64,000 nucleotides of DNA from Ketobacter sp. (GCF_003671495.1 NZ_RCHN01000043.1:124001-188000); one strand, 5' to 3'; positions 26,299-35,597 are shown, counted from the first letter of the stretch. Program-made: numbers and translations. The notes: generated by a model from the letters alone, not told the origin.

Positions 26299-27198
26299 GT
26301 GCGACAGACTCTGATTATCATCATTACCCTACTGACGCCAATATTGGCCCGGGGTGAACTATCGGTGTTCGCCTGCGAGCCGGAATGGGCAGCGTTGACT
26401 CAGCAACTGGGCGGGGATCGGGTGTCGGTGTTCAGCGCCACCACCGCCATGCAGGACCCCCACCACGTGGAAGCACGCCCTTCCCTCATCGCCCGGCTGG
26501 GGCGGGCGGACCTGGCGGTGTGCACCGGTGCCGAACTGGAAGTCGGTTGGCTGCCATTGCTGCTGCGGCGCTCCGCCAATGCCAAAGTGCAGATGCACCA
26601 GCCCGGTTACTTTGAGGCTGCCATGCAGGTGGAACGCCTGGGCATTCCCACCGTTCTGGACCGGGCGGACGGCGACGTCCATGCGGCAGGCAACCCCCAT
26701 GTCCATCTGGACCCGCGGCGCCTGCTCCGCATTGCCGAAGCCTTGAGCCAACGCCTGATTGAGCTGGACCCGGCGGGGCGCACTGAGTATGCCGGCCGCC
26801 TGCAACAATTCCAGGACCACTGGCATGCCCGGATCAGCCAATGGGAATCGGAAGCTGCCCCCCTGAGAAACCGGCGCATTGTGGTCCAGCACGAGGACTG
26901 GTTGTATTTCAATGAGTGGCTACAACTGGAGCAAGTGGCCACCATCGAGCCCAAACCCGGCGTACCACCCAGTGCTGCAGACCAGAAGCGCCTGCTGCAA
27001 ACCCTGTCCGCCCAGCCTCCGGAGCTGATCATCCTGGCGGCCTACCAGGATGACAAAGCCGCGCGCTGGCTGGCGGATAAACTGAACATCCCGGTGGTCA
27101 CCCTGCCTTTTACCGTGGGGGGAGACGAGCACAGCAATAGCTTGACCGCGTTGTTTGACCGATCACTGGCCCTGCTTCTGCAGGCATTGGGAGACTGA
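26299..27198 (+). CDS. ZnuA-like metal-binding periplasmic protein
   Basis: 299 residues, GTG start, signal peptide MRQTLIIIITLLTPILARG. It belongs to cluster A-I substrate-binding proteins: metal-ligand candidates are in DPHHVEARPS, NPHVHLDPRR, VVQHEDWLYF and GGDEHSNSLTALFD, and EPKPGVPPSAADQK is a family motif. It delivers Zn(II) or Mn(II) to an ABC permease. Ten bases after the porin gene and two bases before the permease gene. Confidence 0.88.
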   Translation: MRQTLIIIITLLTPILARGELSVFACEPEWAALTQQLGGDRVSVFSATTAMQDPHHVEARPSLIARLGRADLAVCTGAELEVGWLPLLLRRSANAKVQMHQPGYFEAAMQVERLGIPTVLDRADGDVHAAGNPHVHLDPRRLLRIAEALSQRLIELDPAGRTEYAGRLQQFQDHWHARISQWESEAAPLRNRRIVVQHEDWLYFNEWLQLEQVATIEPKPGVPPSAADQKRLLQTLSAQPPELIILAAYQDDKAARWLADKLNIPVVTLPFTVGGDEHSNSLTALFDRSLALLLQALGD

Positions 27199-27200
27199 TC

Positions 27201-27959
27201 ATGTCCTGGCAGGATTGGTCGCTCATCGGCCCGGCGTTAATCGCCGGGCTGATCATCATCATCAGCCACGTTCCGCTGGGCATTGAAGTGGTGAAACGGG
27301 GCATTATTTTCATTGATCTTGCGGTCGCTCAAATCGCCGGCGTCGGTTTGATTGTGGCGCGCATGCTGGATGTTTCCAGCTACCTGGGGCAACAATTGAT
27401 TGCCGGCACCGCCGCCATCGGTGGTGCGCTGCTGTTAACCCTCACTGAATCCAGGTTAGGCCGGTACCAAGAGCCACTCATCGGTGTGTTGTTTGTCCTG
27501 GCGGCGACGCTGGGGCTGTTGCTGTTGGCCGGGGACCCCCATGGGGGCGAATCACTGAAGGAATTACTCTCAGGCCAGATCCTCTGGGTTACGCTGGATC
27601 AGGTGTACAGCAGCGCCCTGCTGTTGCTGCCGGCTACGGTATTGTGGCTGCTGTTACGACAACGCTACGCCAGATTCATTTTCTACCCACTGTTTGCCGT
27701 CATTATCACCCTCAGCGTGCAGCTGGTGGGAGTGTATCTGGTGTTTGCCAGCCTGGTGATTCCCGCCCTGGCCACCGTCAACTGCTCGCGTTACCGCCTG
27801 CTCACCGCGATGACCGTGGGTATCCTTGCGTACTGGCTGGGGCTTTTGGCCTCATTGTATTGGGACCTGGCGGCGGCACCCCTGATCGTATGGTGCCTGG
27901 CGTTGCTGTCGGCCCTGTACCTGATACCCAGCCTTGCTAGGACTCCAGCAAAAACGTAA
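27201..27959 (+). CDS. ABC-3 family metal permease (ZnuB-like)
   Basis: 252 residues, seven or eight membrane helices. HVPLGIEVVKRGIIFIDLAVAQIAGVG and GVYLVFASLVIPALATV are ABC-3 permease motifs. It should pair with the ZnuA-like protein. No ATPase gene follows; the next gene is dtd on the other strand, which overlaps its 3' end by 23 bp. The ATPase must be elsewhere in the genome. Confidence 0.88.
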   Translation: MSWQDWSLIGPALIAGLIIIISHVPLGIEVVKRGIIFIDLAVAQIAGVGLIVARMLDVSSYLGQQLIAGTAAIGGALLLTLTESRLGRYQEPLIGVLFVLAATLGLLLLAGDPHGGESLKELLSGQILWVTLDQVYSSALLLLPATVLWLLLRQRYARFIFYPLFAVIITLSVQLVGVYLVFASLVIPALATVNCSRYRLLTAMTVGILAYWLGLLASLYWDLAAAPLIVWCLALLSALYLIPSLARTPAKT

Positions 27960-28374
27960 CCGGCCCGTCGTTGGTGAGTGAGACTTTCATGTCGGCACCA
28001 AAACGCCCGCTCGCCAGCGCACTCACCTGGTCCCGGGCCTGAGCCACAAAATAGTCATAAAGAGCTTCGCCCAGCTCCGGATCTGCGCCCGAGGAAAAAC
28101 TCGGGCGCAGTCCTTTGGCGGTGTCCGCCACCAGGGTGAACTGCGACACCACCAACAGACCACCGGCCACGTCCAGCAGGGAGCGGTTCATGCGGCCGCT
28201 GTCATCCTCAAAAATACGGTAGCGCAGCACTTTGTGCAGCAGCTTGTCGGCCCGCGCATGATCATCGCCTTTTTCAACGCCCAGCAGCAGCAAGATCCCG
28301 GCACCAATCTCACCCACGGCCTCATCTGCGACGCTCACACTGGCGCCGGACACCCGTTGGATCAACCCTTTCAT
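27937..28374 (-). CDS. dtd: D-aminoacyl-tRNA deacylase
   Basis: 145 residues. Removes D-amino acids (and glycine from tRNA-Ala) mischarged on tRNA. Both catalytic signatures are present: SQFTLVADTAKG and the C-terminal TNDGPVTFLLES. Its start overlaps the stop of the glucosaminidase gene by four bases. Confidence 0.96.
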   Translation of the reverse strand: MKGLIQRVSGASVSVADEAVGEIGAGILLLLGVEKGDDHARADKLLHKVLRYRIFEDDSGRMNRSLLDVAGGLLVVSQFTLVADTAKGLRPSFSSGADPELGEALYDYFVAQARDQVSALASGRFGADMKVSLTNDGPVTFLLES

Positions 28375-29282
28375 ACGCCGTCGCCCACCGGTTCCAGCAC
28401 CACCGCTTTATCATCCCGCAGGTAGGCTTGGTCCACCGCGCTTAACCGGTTCACCCGGATCAAGGCGCGCAGCTCTTTGACATAGGCCTCGCCACGCTCC
28501 GAATACTTCAACAAGCCGGCTGCCAGCGCTTTGCCCGACAGGGGCTCACCGGCGCTGCGGGCTGCACTGCGCATCCGACGCAGTTCTGCATAGGCCTGAT
28601 GGGTGTTCAAGTTGTGCATATAGGCGGTGATGGATTCAAAGGGCGTTTTGAACGCCTTGATTCCATAGTTGCCCAGCTCGGTGCGCACCCGTTCCGGTGC
28701 GATGGCGCCCTCACCCCAGGTCCACTGCCCAAACAAGGCATTCCCCTCACTGGCAAAGCGCGATGTGCCCCAGCCGCTTTCTATTGCCGCCTGGGCCATG
28801 GCCAACGAGGCCGGCACCACATCCACCCGTGCCAATAAGGCAGCGAAGGCCGCGCTGTCCCCGGGTGAAGCCGGTGCCGCGACACCGTATTCTTCCGCAA
28901 TGGCGCGCAGCTGGGCCGTGTCGGCGTCCGTCCACTGTGGCACCTGTTGCATGCCTTCCACAAAGGCCCGCTGCCGGGCAATGGTTTCATTGGCACGCAA
29001 CACCATGGGTGCCAGGATGAAGAAGAAGTAACGCTTTTTGTCCGCCGTGGACAGCTCACCGGCGTAATGGGCGCGCCAGCGGTCTGGAATGGTCGACAGA
29101 TACACCCTGGGCACGCTGCGATCGCCGGCCTGCCAATTGGCCAGGGTGTACTGGATGCTGTTGAAATACTCCACTACCTGCTCAGGGTTGTTGAAGCTGA
29201 GGTGATCCCAGCCACGGTCGGCCGCCGACAGCGGTGACGCGACCAACAGCAGAAGTGTTATCAGTAGATTGGGGGGGTTCAT
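28371..29282 (-). CDS. Bax-like glucosaminidase
   Basis: 303 residues from the ATG at 29282, preferred over 29303 because AGGGA precedes it and because the signal peptide MNPPNLLITLLLLVASPLSA then starts cleanly. Mature part: PEQVVEYFNSIQYTLANWQAG and the glucosaminidase core SLAMAQAAIESGWGTSRFAS with NALFGQWTWGEGAIAP; the Glu in AIESGWG is the expected catalytic acid. It probably trims peptidoglycan in the periplasm. It is followed by dtd with a four-base overlap. Confidence 0.85.
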   Translation of the reverse strand: MNPPNLLITLLLLVASPLSAADRGWDHLSFNNPEQVVEYFNSIQYTLANWQAGDRSVPRVYLSTIPDRWRAHYAGELSTADKKRYFFFILAPMVLRANETIARQRAFVEGMQQVPQWTDADTAQLRAIAEEYGVAAPASPGDSAAFAALLARVDVVPASLAMAQAAIESGWGTSRFASEGNALFGQWTWGEGAIAPERVRTELGNYGIKAFKTPFESITAYMHNLNTHQAYAELRRMRSAARSAGEPLSGKALAAGLLKYSERGEAYVKELRALIRVNRLSAVDQAYLRDDKAVVLEPVGDGV

Positions 29283-29322
29283 ACGCTTTGCATCCCTGTT
29301 CATCGTAGTGGATGCAAAGCGT
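29283..29322. repeat. 13-bp inverted repeat at the 5' end of the glucosaminidase gene
   Basis: ACGCTTTGCATCC (29283-29295) and GGATGCAAAGCGT (29310-29322) are perfect complements around a 14-nt loop, ending one base before the preferred start codon. The alternative upstream ATG (29303) falls inside the loop. It could be a regulator site or an mRNA hairpin. It is also the only strong structure between this gene and the PilJ-N gene upstream. Confidence 0.6.
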
Positions 29323-29353
29323 AGAAGATTCAGCGGGGAAGAATCAAGCGCGA

Positions 29354-30178
29354 TCAGTGTTCCATGCTGTTGGCGGCCACGGCACCACTGGACAGGGATA
29401 CATCCAGATCCTCATACAGATGGGTGATGGCATCCATACGCTTCAACATACCGGTGGTGGTTACCGAAATCACATGGGGAACGTAATTGCCATCGTCCAG
29501 CTGTTCAAAACCGGTGTTGGAGAATGCCCACTGGGCTTGCACTTTCTTCAACGCCAGGTTGATGTCGTTGGTGTTGTTGTCGAATGCGGTCAGGGTATCC
29601 AGGCCCGCTCCGTATTCCCGCTTGGCTTTCTCGAATTCTGCCACGAACTCACCATCACGGAAGCCCCAGGCGTGGGCAAAGTAATAGGCGGCTATGCGCT
29701 GGGACAGCATGCGCTGACGGCCGGAGGTGTTCACCATCTTGGCAGACTTACGGCCGGCAAACGCCTCCAGATCCAGTACCACCTGATGACAGGCCGCCAG
29801 AATGGCATTGTTGCGATCAATGATTTTTGCTGCGTTTTCCCGGTTCACTTTGCCGATGGCCAAAGAGCGGTATTCAAACCACAGGTCTTCCACCTGAGAC
29901 AAGGAAGCGCTGATCTGTTTGGACGGCGCGTACTCGGTCAGCTCCTGGAACTGCTCCTCGAACAAGGCAACACTGCGGTCCAGCTCTTCCCGGGCCCGCA
30001 CCACATCCACATCCAGCCCCAACGCCAGGTAGTTCTTCATGATGTTCTGGGTGAGCATGCGTTGACGACCGGCCTTATTAAGGGCTGAACCCATTGTGAG
30101 CACTTCGGCAAATGCCTGCACTGAAAAAAGACACACAAACAGGGCAACTACGGCGGAAAAGAAAGTATTTCGAGGCAT
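29354..30178 (-). CDS. Periplasmic protein with tandem PilJ-N/NIT-type sensor domains
   Basis: 274 residues: signal peptide MPRNTFFSAVVALFVCLFS, cleavage near AFA-E, then two copies of the type IV pilus chemotransducer N-terminal domain. Each begins with the GRQRML motif (KAGRQRMLTQNIMKNY and TSGRQRMLSQRIAAYYF), known from PilJ and from nitrate sensors NarX/NarQ. There is no second membrane span and no output domain, so it is a free periplasmic ligand-binding protein. Ligand unknown. The ribosome site is AAGGA. Confidence 0.75.
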   Translation of the reverse strand: MPRNTFFSAVVALFVCLFSVQAFAEVLTMGSALNKAGRQRMLTQNIMKNYLALGLDVDVVRAREELDRSVALFEEQFQELTEYAPSKQISASLSQVEDLWFEYRSLAIGKVNRENAAKIIDRNNAILAACHQVVLDLEAFAGRKSAKMVNTSGRQRMLSQRIAAYYFAHAWGFRDGEFVAEFEKAKREYGAGLDTLTAFDNNTNDINLALKKVQAQWAFSNTGFEQLDDGNYVPHVISVTTTGMLKRMDAITHLYEDLDVSLSSGAVAANSMEH

Positions 30179-30352
30179 GGGTTACATCCTTAACGTTTAA
30201 ACTGCACATTTACGGAGCAACTAGCAATTACTTGGCCAATATGAATTTGTCTAGTTGAACCGAACTCCCTTACTCCGTCAGTAAAGGATGCCCAGGAACA
30301 GCTCGCAATGTGGATGGCAAAAGGTGTGAACCGGTTAACGCGGGGAACGAGA

Positions 30353-30373
30353 CCTGATCCCGCTGAGATCAGG
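30353..30373. terminator. Hairpin at the end of the proline iminopeptidase gene
   Basis: CCTGATC (30353-30359) pairs with GATCAGG (30367-30373), covering the stop codon of the leftward peptidase gene. No U-run follows, so it is at best a weak or factor-dependent end. The 190-bp gap 30179-30368 otherwise shows nothing I can name. Confidence 0.3.
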
Positions 30374-31328
30374 CACGACTGTTCTGTTTACGGGCCATTT
30401 CGTCGGTGGCTTTGATCAGGGCATTGACGATGCCGGGCTCCATGCTGGAATGACCGGCATCCCGGATGATGTTCAGTTCGGAGTTGAGCCAGTTGCGGTG
30501 CAGCTCCTGCGCCTGATCCATGGGGCAGATCATGTCGTAGCGACCGTGCACGATAATGCCGGGAATATCCTGGATCGCTGCCATGTTATTGAGTATCTGG
30601 TTTTCTTCGATGAAGGCATTGTTAATAAAATAATGCACTTCGATTTTGGACAGGCTGAGGGCCGTATGGCCATCGGTGAACTGGCCCAGCACACTCTGGT
30701 TGGGGCGCAGGGTGGCACAACTGCCTTCCCAACTGGACCAGGCCTTGGCCGCCGCCATGCGCTGCAATTCGTTTTCGCCATTCAGCAAGCGGTGATAGCC
30801 GGTCAGGACATCCGGTTCCGCCTGGCCCTTGAGGGGTTTGAGTAACTCCTCCCAATGATCCGGGAAGATGCGGTTGGCCCCTTCGCGGTAAAACCAGTCG
30901 ATGTCCTTGCGGCGACAGAGGAAGATACCCCGCAGGATCATACCCAGCACCCGCTCCGGATGAGCCTGGGCGTATAACAGCGCCAGGGTGGAACCCCAGG
31001 ACCCCCCGAACAGCACCCATTGATCAATGCCCAGGTGTTCCCGGATCACTTCCATATCCCGCACCAGGTCCTGGGTGCAGTTGTTCTTCAGGCTGGCGTG
31101 AGGCGTGGACCGGCCACAGCCGCGCTGATCGAACAGCACGATGCGGTATTTCTGCGGATCGAAAAAACGCCGATGAAACACCTCGCAGCCTGCGCCCGGG
31201 CCACCGTGCAGGAACACCACCGGCAGTCCGTTGGGATTACCGCACTCTTCCACATAAAGCCGGTGCGGCATGTCGACGATGATACTGTGCTCTTTGTAGG
31301 GTTTGATGTCTGGGTACAGTACCTGCAT
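30369..31328 (-). CDS. pip: Proline iminopeptidase
   Basis: 319 residues, alpha/beta-hydrolase that releases N-terminal proline from peptides. HGGPGAGC (residues 41-48) forms the oxyanion hole, the nucleophile Ser110 is in GGSWGSTLALL, and the Asp and His are in HGRYDMICP and DAGHSSMEP. Family-typical length, complete, cytosolic. Confidence 0.95.
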   Translation of the reverse strand: MQVLYPDIKPYKEHSIIVDMPHRLYVEECGNPNGLPVVFLHGGPGAGCEVFHRRFFDPQKYRIVLFDQRGCGRSTPHASLKNNCTQDLVRDMEVIREHLGIDQWVLFGGSWGSTLALLYAQAHPERVLGMILRGIFLCRRKDIDWFYREGANRIFPDHWEELLKPLKGQAEPDVLTGYHRLLNGENELQRMAAAKAWSSWEGSCATLRPNQSVLGQFTDGHTALSLSKIEVHYFINNAFIEENQILNNMAAIQDIPGIIVHGRYDMICPMDQAQELHRNWLNSELNIIRDAGHSSMEPGIVNALIKATDEMARKQNSRA

Positions 31329-31511
31329 TCAATTCACTCCAACCCGAATATGGACTAACTGTAGCCTAATCCGCCTTTAGCTGAAAGCAGATACGGTATA
31401 AATCAAGCAGTTAGCGCTGAAGGGTCGCTGCCGCATTCCCCGCGCGGACGATCTGCGCTAGCATACCCCCTCCCGGGCGCACCCGGTAGTAAAGCCCTCG
31501 GTATCCCAAAC

Positions 31512-32675
31512 ATGTCTGATTCAGCCTTACTGCGCTTGCAGTTGGCGGTGTTCGCGCTGGTGTCGGCGTGCTTCACCAACATTTACATCACCCAGCCGGT
31601 GTTGCCGGTGCTGCAGCAGGAATTTGCCGCCAGCAGCGTACTGGTTTCCTTTACGGTGTCGGCGGTGGTGCTGGGCATTGCCCTGGCCAATCTGCCCTTT
31701 GGCGTACTGGCGGACCGCCTGCCCATCCGCCCGATCATTGCCGTGGGCACTGGCGCCATGCTGCTCGGAGGCCTGGTCTGCGTGCTCACCAACAGCCTGT
31801 GGTTGCTGATCGCAGGCCGTTTTCTGCAGGGCCTGTTCGTGCCTGCGCTCACCACCTGCATTGCGGCCTACCTGGCCAAGGCTCTGCCCCCGGCCCGCCT
31901 CAACGTGGTGATGGGCTATTACGTTTCCGCCACCGTGGTGGGCGGAATGGGGGGACGACTTCTGGGTGGCTGGATTCACCCGCCGCTGCACTGGCGCTAC
32001 GCCTTTGTCTCTGCCGGTGTGTTTCTGCTGGTGGCCTGCGCAATGGCACTGTGGTCATTACCCCGGCGCCCGTTGCAACATGGTCCACAGGTGAAAACCG
32101 GCTTTATGGAATTGCTGCGGCGGCGGGATTTGCTGGCCCTGTTCGCCTGCGGTGCCGGTGGCTTTGCTCTGTTTTCCTCCACCTTCAACTACCTGCCGTT
32201 CCGCCTCAGTGAACCGCAGTTCGGGTTTTCCACGGAACAGATCACCCTGGTGTACCTGGTCTATATCATGGGGATTTTTATGGGGCCCATGGCGGGGCGG
32301 ATTGCCAACCGGGTGGGCAACGGCACCACCTTGCTGGCGGGCACCGCGGTACTGGCACTGGCACTGGGCTGTTTGCTGCTGCCAGCGGCCTGGGCCATTG
32401 TGCTGGGCCTGATTTTGATGTGTGCGGGCTTTTTCACCGTGCACGCCGGCGCGGTGGGCGCCATCAACCGCAAGCTCTCAGGTGGACAGGGCCGGGCCAA
32501 CGCCCTCTACGTTCTGTTCTATTACGTGGGCGGCTGGGCCGGCATCACCCTGTCCGGGTTGGCCTATACCCACAGCGGTTGGAACGCCGTAGTGGGCCTG
32601 TCGTGCCTGTTATTGCTGATTCTGGTGAACGCCGGTCTCAGTGAGCGCCGCTACGCCCGCGGGGCATCCGCCTAG
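31512..32675 (+). CDS. Major facilitator superfamily transporter
   Basis: 387 residues, twelve predicted membrane helices. ITQPVLPVLQQEFAAS and the loop motif GVLADRLPIRP (motif A) place it with DHA-type drug or arabinose exporters such as the YnfM group (AINRKLSGGQGRANALYVLFYYVGGW near the C-terminus). Substrate not predictable. Its end overlaps the convergent dienoyl-CoA reductase by four bases. Confidence 0.88.
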   Translation: MSDSALLRLQLAVFALVSACFTNIYITQPVLPVLQQEFAASSVLVSFTVSAVVLGIALANLPFGVLADRLPIRPIIAVGTGAMLLGGLVCVLTNSLWLLIAGRFLQGLFVPALTTCIAAYLAKALPPARLNVVMGYYVSATVVGGMGGRLLGGWIHPPLHWRYAFVSAGVFLLVACAMALWSLPRRPLQHGPQVKTGFMELLRRRDLLALFACGAGGFALFSSTFNYLPFRLSEPQFGFSTEQITLVYLVYIMGIFMGPMAGRIANRVGNGTTLLAGTAVLALALGCLLLPAAWAIVLGLILMCAGFFTVHAGAVGAINRKLSGGQGRANALYVLFYYVGGWAGITLSGLAYTHSGWNAVVGLSCLLLLILVNAGLSERRYARGASA

Positions 32676-33460
32676 CTCTGCCAGATACCCCCACCCACCA
32701 GGGACACACCGCCATCCAGGGCAATCACATGCCCCGTCATATAGGCACTCACCGGGCTACACAGCATCAGGGCCATCTCGGCCATTTCCGGCACATTGGT
32801 CACCCGCTGCAGGGGAATCCGCTGCTTCAATGTAGCGCCGCCATCTTCCGACATGAACAGGTTGCCGCCCACGGTGTCCTCCACATAACCCGGGGACAAT
32901 CCGTTCACCCTCACCCCCCTGGGGCCCCACTCTATGGCCAGGGTTTTGATCAGCATCTCGATTCCCGCCTTGGCCGAGCAGGCATGGGACTGAAACGGCA
33001 TCGGGTTGACCGCCTGGGGCGCTGAAATGGCGATGAGACTGACATCGGCGGCTGCGAAATGATCACTGCAGGCGCGAAACGTATTGAACGTGCCTTTCAG
33101 GTCAATGTCGATCACCGCGCCAAAGCCGTTGGCACTGAGGCTCGCTGCCGGGGCGATGAAATTGCCGGCTGCCCCGGCCACCACAATGTCGTACGGCCCA
33201 AAGGCCTCTGCACCCTGGTCAGCGGCCGCCGCCAGCGCAGCATAATCGCGGACATCCGCGGAGCAACCCAGGGCCTGGCCACCCGCCGCTTCGATCTCGG
33301 TGCGGGTTGCGTCGAGTTTTTCCTGGCGCCGCCCCACCATCACCACCTTGGCCCCATGACGGGCAAAATGCAGGGCGATTCCCTTGTTGATCCCGCTTCC
33401 GGCACCGGTAATCAGGGCGGTTTTGCCCTGCAGCAGATTGGATTGAAACGCGCTGGCCAT
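32672..33460 (-). CDS. 2,4-dienoyl-CoA reductase-type SDR
   Basis: 262 residues. NAD(P)-binding motif TGAGSGINKGIALHFA. The catalytic region lacks the usual Tyr-x3-Lys and instead has QSHACSAKAGIEMLIKTLA with AIEWGPRGVRVN, the pattern of DECR-type 2,4-dienoyl-CoA reductases, where the Tyr is replaced. It would reduce dienoyl-CoA intermediates of unsaturated fatty acid or sterol side-chain oxidation with NADPH. Monocistronic here. Confidence 0.82.
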   Translation of the reverse strand: MASAFQSNLLQGKTALITGAGSGINKGIALHFARHGAKVVMVGRRQEKLDATRTEIEAAGGQALGCSADVRDYAALAAAADQGAEAFGPYDIVVAGAAGNFIAPAASLSANGFGAVIDIDLKGTFNTFRACSDHFAAADVSLIAISAPQAVNPMPFQSHACSAKAGIEMLIKTLAIEWGPRGVRVNGLSPGYVEDTVGGNLFMSEDGGATLKQRIPLQRVTNVPEMAEMALMLCSPVSAYMTGHVIALDGGVSLVGGGIWQS

Positions 33461-33536
33461 GTGTCACCTCATATTGGTTTTGTTGTATGGGGCAACACTA
33501 GCAGCAAACGGCGGGGAGAATAATGACTAAAACACG

Positions 33537-33564
33537 CAGGGTGCTGATCGATCCAGCGACCCTG
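33537..33564 (-). terminator. Possible terminator of the lipoprotein gene
   Basis: CAGGGTGCTG and CAGCGACCCTG form a stem with one bulge; on the minus strand it is followed four bases later by TTTT. It sits 24 bases past the stop of the leftward lipoprotein gene. The U-run is short. Confidence 0.35.
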
Positions 33565-33587
33565 CAGGCAAACCGATGGGGCGAAGA

Positions 33588-34901
33588 TTAGTAGCGGGCG
33601 AGTTTGACCACGTTGGTTTGTGGCAATCCATCCTCACTGGTGTAACCACACACCCGACTGAGGGTCAGCAGGTCGGTGCCGCCGATGTTAAAGACATCGA
33701 GGCTGGCGCAATGGCCTTCATTTGAGCTGACGATACTGACACACAGGGAACCGCATTGCGCGTAGGTTTCCACCCGTGTGGGTTCCAGCATCCATTTGGT
33801 TTTATTGCCCTTGGCCGTGACGAAGTCATGATACACCCGCTTGGTCACGGTAAACGGCGTGCCCAGGTTCGACCCCAGCAGCAGGCCACTGACTTCGCCG
33901 GTCCAGCCCTGAAAGCTGATCTGAACCAGGCCGTTCTCAAACTGCTTTACGTTGCTGTATGCGATGTTCACCATGCTGTCGCCACCAAGATAGTGGTAGC
34001 TCAAAAGGCCATCCGCATCGATGCGCAGCAGGTGCACGTTGTCGAACACCACCCCCAGCAAGTTCATCCTGGCGTTATCCCCCCACAGCACGATGCTGCC
34101 ATCGGGGCCCACGGATTTGCCGTCCACCTGTTCCAGTTCGTTGTTCACAAAAGTCCATTGCGTGGTACCTGTTGAATCCACCACCCGCACATCGTGGTTG
34201 TTTTTATTGAACAAGGCAGGGCGACCATTGGAATCCCCGATCAACTCGTCGTTGCTGCCCAGGGTGAAGCGGCCGGATTCCAACAGGTCGGCGCCAAAGG
34301 AAATCACCTGACGGCCGGATTCGGTAGCCACTTCCAGCACCAGACCCTCATATCCGAACACCGCCACCACGGACTGGGTGGCCGTGACATCCAGCGCCTG
34401 GCTGGTGGCCGTCGCCAAATCCAGCAGCAGGGCCCAACCCTGGTTTTCAAAACTGCCGTACACCGCGATCTGCTCGCCCATAACGGGGCTGACCCCACCA
34501 ATGGGGCGATCCCCCATACCCAACGCCAGAGAGGCAACATCAAAGGGGGTTATCTGGTGCAGGTTGGCGTCCACCACCCAGGAGCCGGCCAGGGTCGGGC
34601 CCACCAGCAACAATTGCTGATTGGGCAGTGTCACAGCCTGAGTGATGCCCGACAGAGTCACCTCGAGGACGGTTTCCAGCATCACCATCCCAGCGTTGTC
34701 ATAGGTGGCAATATGAACCCCATCACTGTGTTGCGACAGGTGTACGGCGTTGCCGTTAGCGTCCAACAGGACTTCGTTCAAGGCATCCGGGTTCACCATC
34801 ACATAGGCCATCCAACGGGCCTGGGTGGCAAAACAACCGAGCAGAAACAAGGCGAAGAAAACCGGGATCATTACCCGACGGGAGGAGAACCAGCGTTGCA
34901 T
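33588..34901 (-). CDS. Putative lipoprotein with beta-propeller-like repeats
   Basis: 437 residues. The N-terminus is basic then hydrophobic and ends in FLLGCFATQ, a lipobox with the modifiable Cys near residue 23. The rest alternates short beta strands and turns (LLLVGPTLAGSWVVDANL; VLWGDNARMNLLGVVFDN; LRIDADGLLSYHYLGG), like a seven-bladed propeller. Cysteines cluster near the C-terminus (AQCGSLCVSIVSSNEGHCAS). I do not recognise a specific family. Probably anchored in the cell envelope. Confidence 0.6.
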   Translation of the reverse strand: MQRWFSSRRVMIPVFFALFLLGCFATQARWMAYVMVNPDALNEVLLDANGNAVHLSQHSDGVHIATYDNAGMVMLETVLEVTLSGITQAVTLPNQQLLLVGPTLAGSWVVDANLHQITPFDVASLALGMGDRPIGGVSPVMGEQIAVYGSFENQGWALLLDLATATSQALDVTATQSVVAVFGYEGLVLEVATESGRQVISFGADLLESGRFTLGSNDELIGDSNGRPALFNKNNHDVRVVDSTGTTQWTFVNNELEQVDGKSVGPDGSIVLWGDNARMNLLGVVFDNVHLLRIDADGLLSYHYLGGDSMVNIAYSNVKQFENGLVQISFQGWTGEVSGLLLGSNLGTPFTVTKRVYHDFVTAKGNKTKWMLEPTRVETYAQCGSLCVSIVSSNEGHCASLDVFNIGGTDLLTLSRVCGYTSEDGLPQTNVVKLARY

Positions 34902-35029
34902 TATTATTCCTTATTATTGGCATGATCAGGGTGCACGATGGGCGCTGCAGGATACAGTCACCACCGGTATCGTATAAACATTACTCTCTTTTTCCACAAG
35001 ATCAATGACAGATTTGGTGTCAGTTTGTA

Positions 35030-35063
35030 CAAAAAAAGGAAGCCACCGGCTTCCTTTTTTGTT
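35030..35063. terminator. Bidirectional rho-independent terminator
   Basis: GGAAGCC (35039-35045) and GGCTTCC (35049-35055) form a 7-bp stem with a 3-nt loop, flanked by seven A on the left and six T on the right. On the minus strand it ends the carboxylase-thioesterase operon 85 bases after the stop. Confidence 0.9.
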
Positions 35064-35147
35064 GAACTGCTGACTGGTTTTGATCGGCGCACTTACTCGT
35101 TTATAAGGACACAGATCAAGAAGGGCGCAGAGCAAGCCGGTCAGCCT

Positions 35148-35597
35148 TCAAGGGTCCTGCTTCATGGCAGCGTACAATGCACTCATGCGCACCGCCTCTG
35201 CGTCCCCTTCATGGATCACCACCTCAATGGTGGTTTTCACCCGGCCTTTGCCCTCGTAACCCTCCAGGATCTGCTGGCGCTGCTCCGGTGTGATGGTGGT
35301 TTGTGCCCGCAGCACACCCCGAACCGGCTTCAGGTACGCCACTTCGCCCTTGGCCAACCACACACTGGGCAGATGCCCGGCGTCCATCAACGTCAGGTGC
35401 AGAGCACTCCAGCCGGTCATGGCGCCGACGCAATACAGGCTGCCACCAAAAGCGGTGCCGTGGGTATTCAGGTTCGGCTCCAGGGGCGCCTCCACCACGA
35501 CAGTGGAGCCGTCCCAGGAGATCACGTCGATACCCATATGGGTGATCAGGGGCACTTGCTCCTTGAGCTTGGTGCGAACGTGATCGAGCTTATCCAT
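35148..35597 (-). CDS. Hotdog-fold thioesterase (YiiD C-terminal type)
   Basis: 149 residues; ATG at 35597 preferred over the TTG just before it. NTHGTAFGGSLYCVGAMTGWS is the hotdog helix with its catalytic-site region, and VAYLKPVRG follows as in YiiD-C proteins. It should cleave acyl-CoA or acyl-ACP thioesters. It lies 14 bases after the biotin carboxylase gene and ends at a strong terminator, so it is the last gene of the carboxylase operon. Confidence 0.85.
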   Translation of the reverse strand: MDKLDHVRTKLKEQVPLITHMGIDVISWDGSTVVVEAPLEPNLNTHGTAFGGSLYCVGAMTGWSALHLTLMDAGHLPSVWLAKGEVAYLKPVRGVLRAQTTITPEQRQQILEGYEGKGRVKTTIEVVIHEGDAEAVRMSALYAAMKQDP

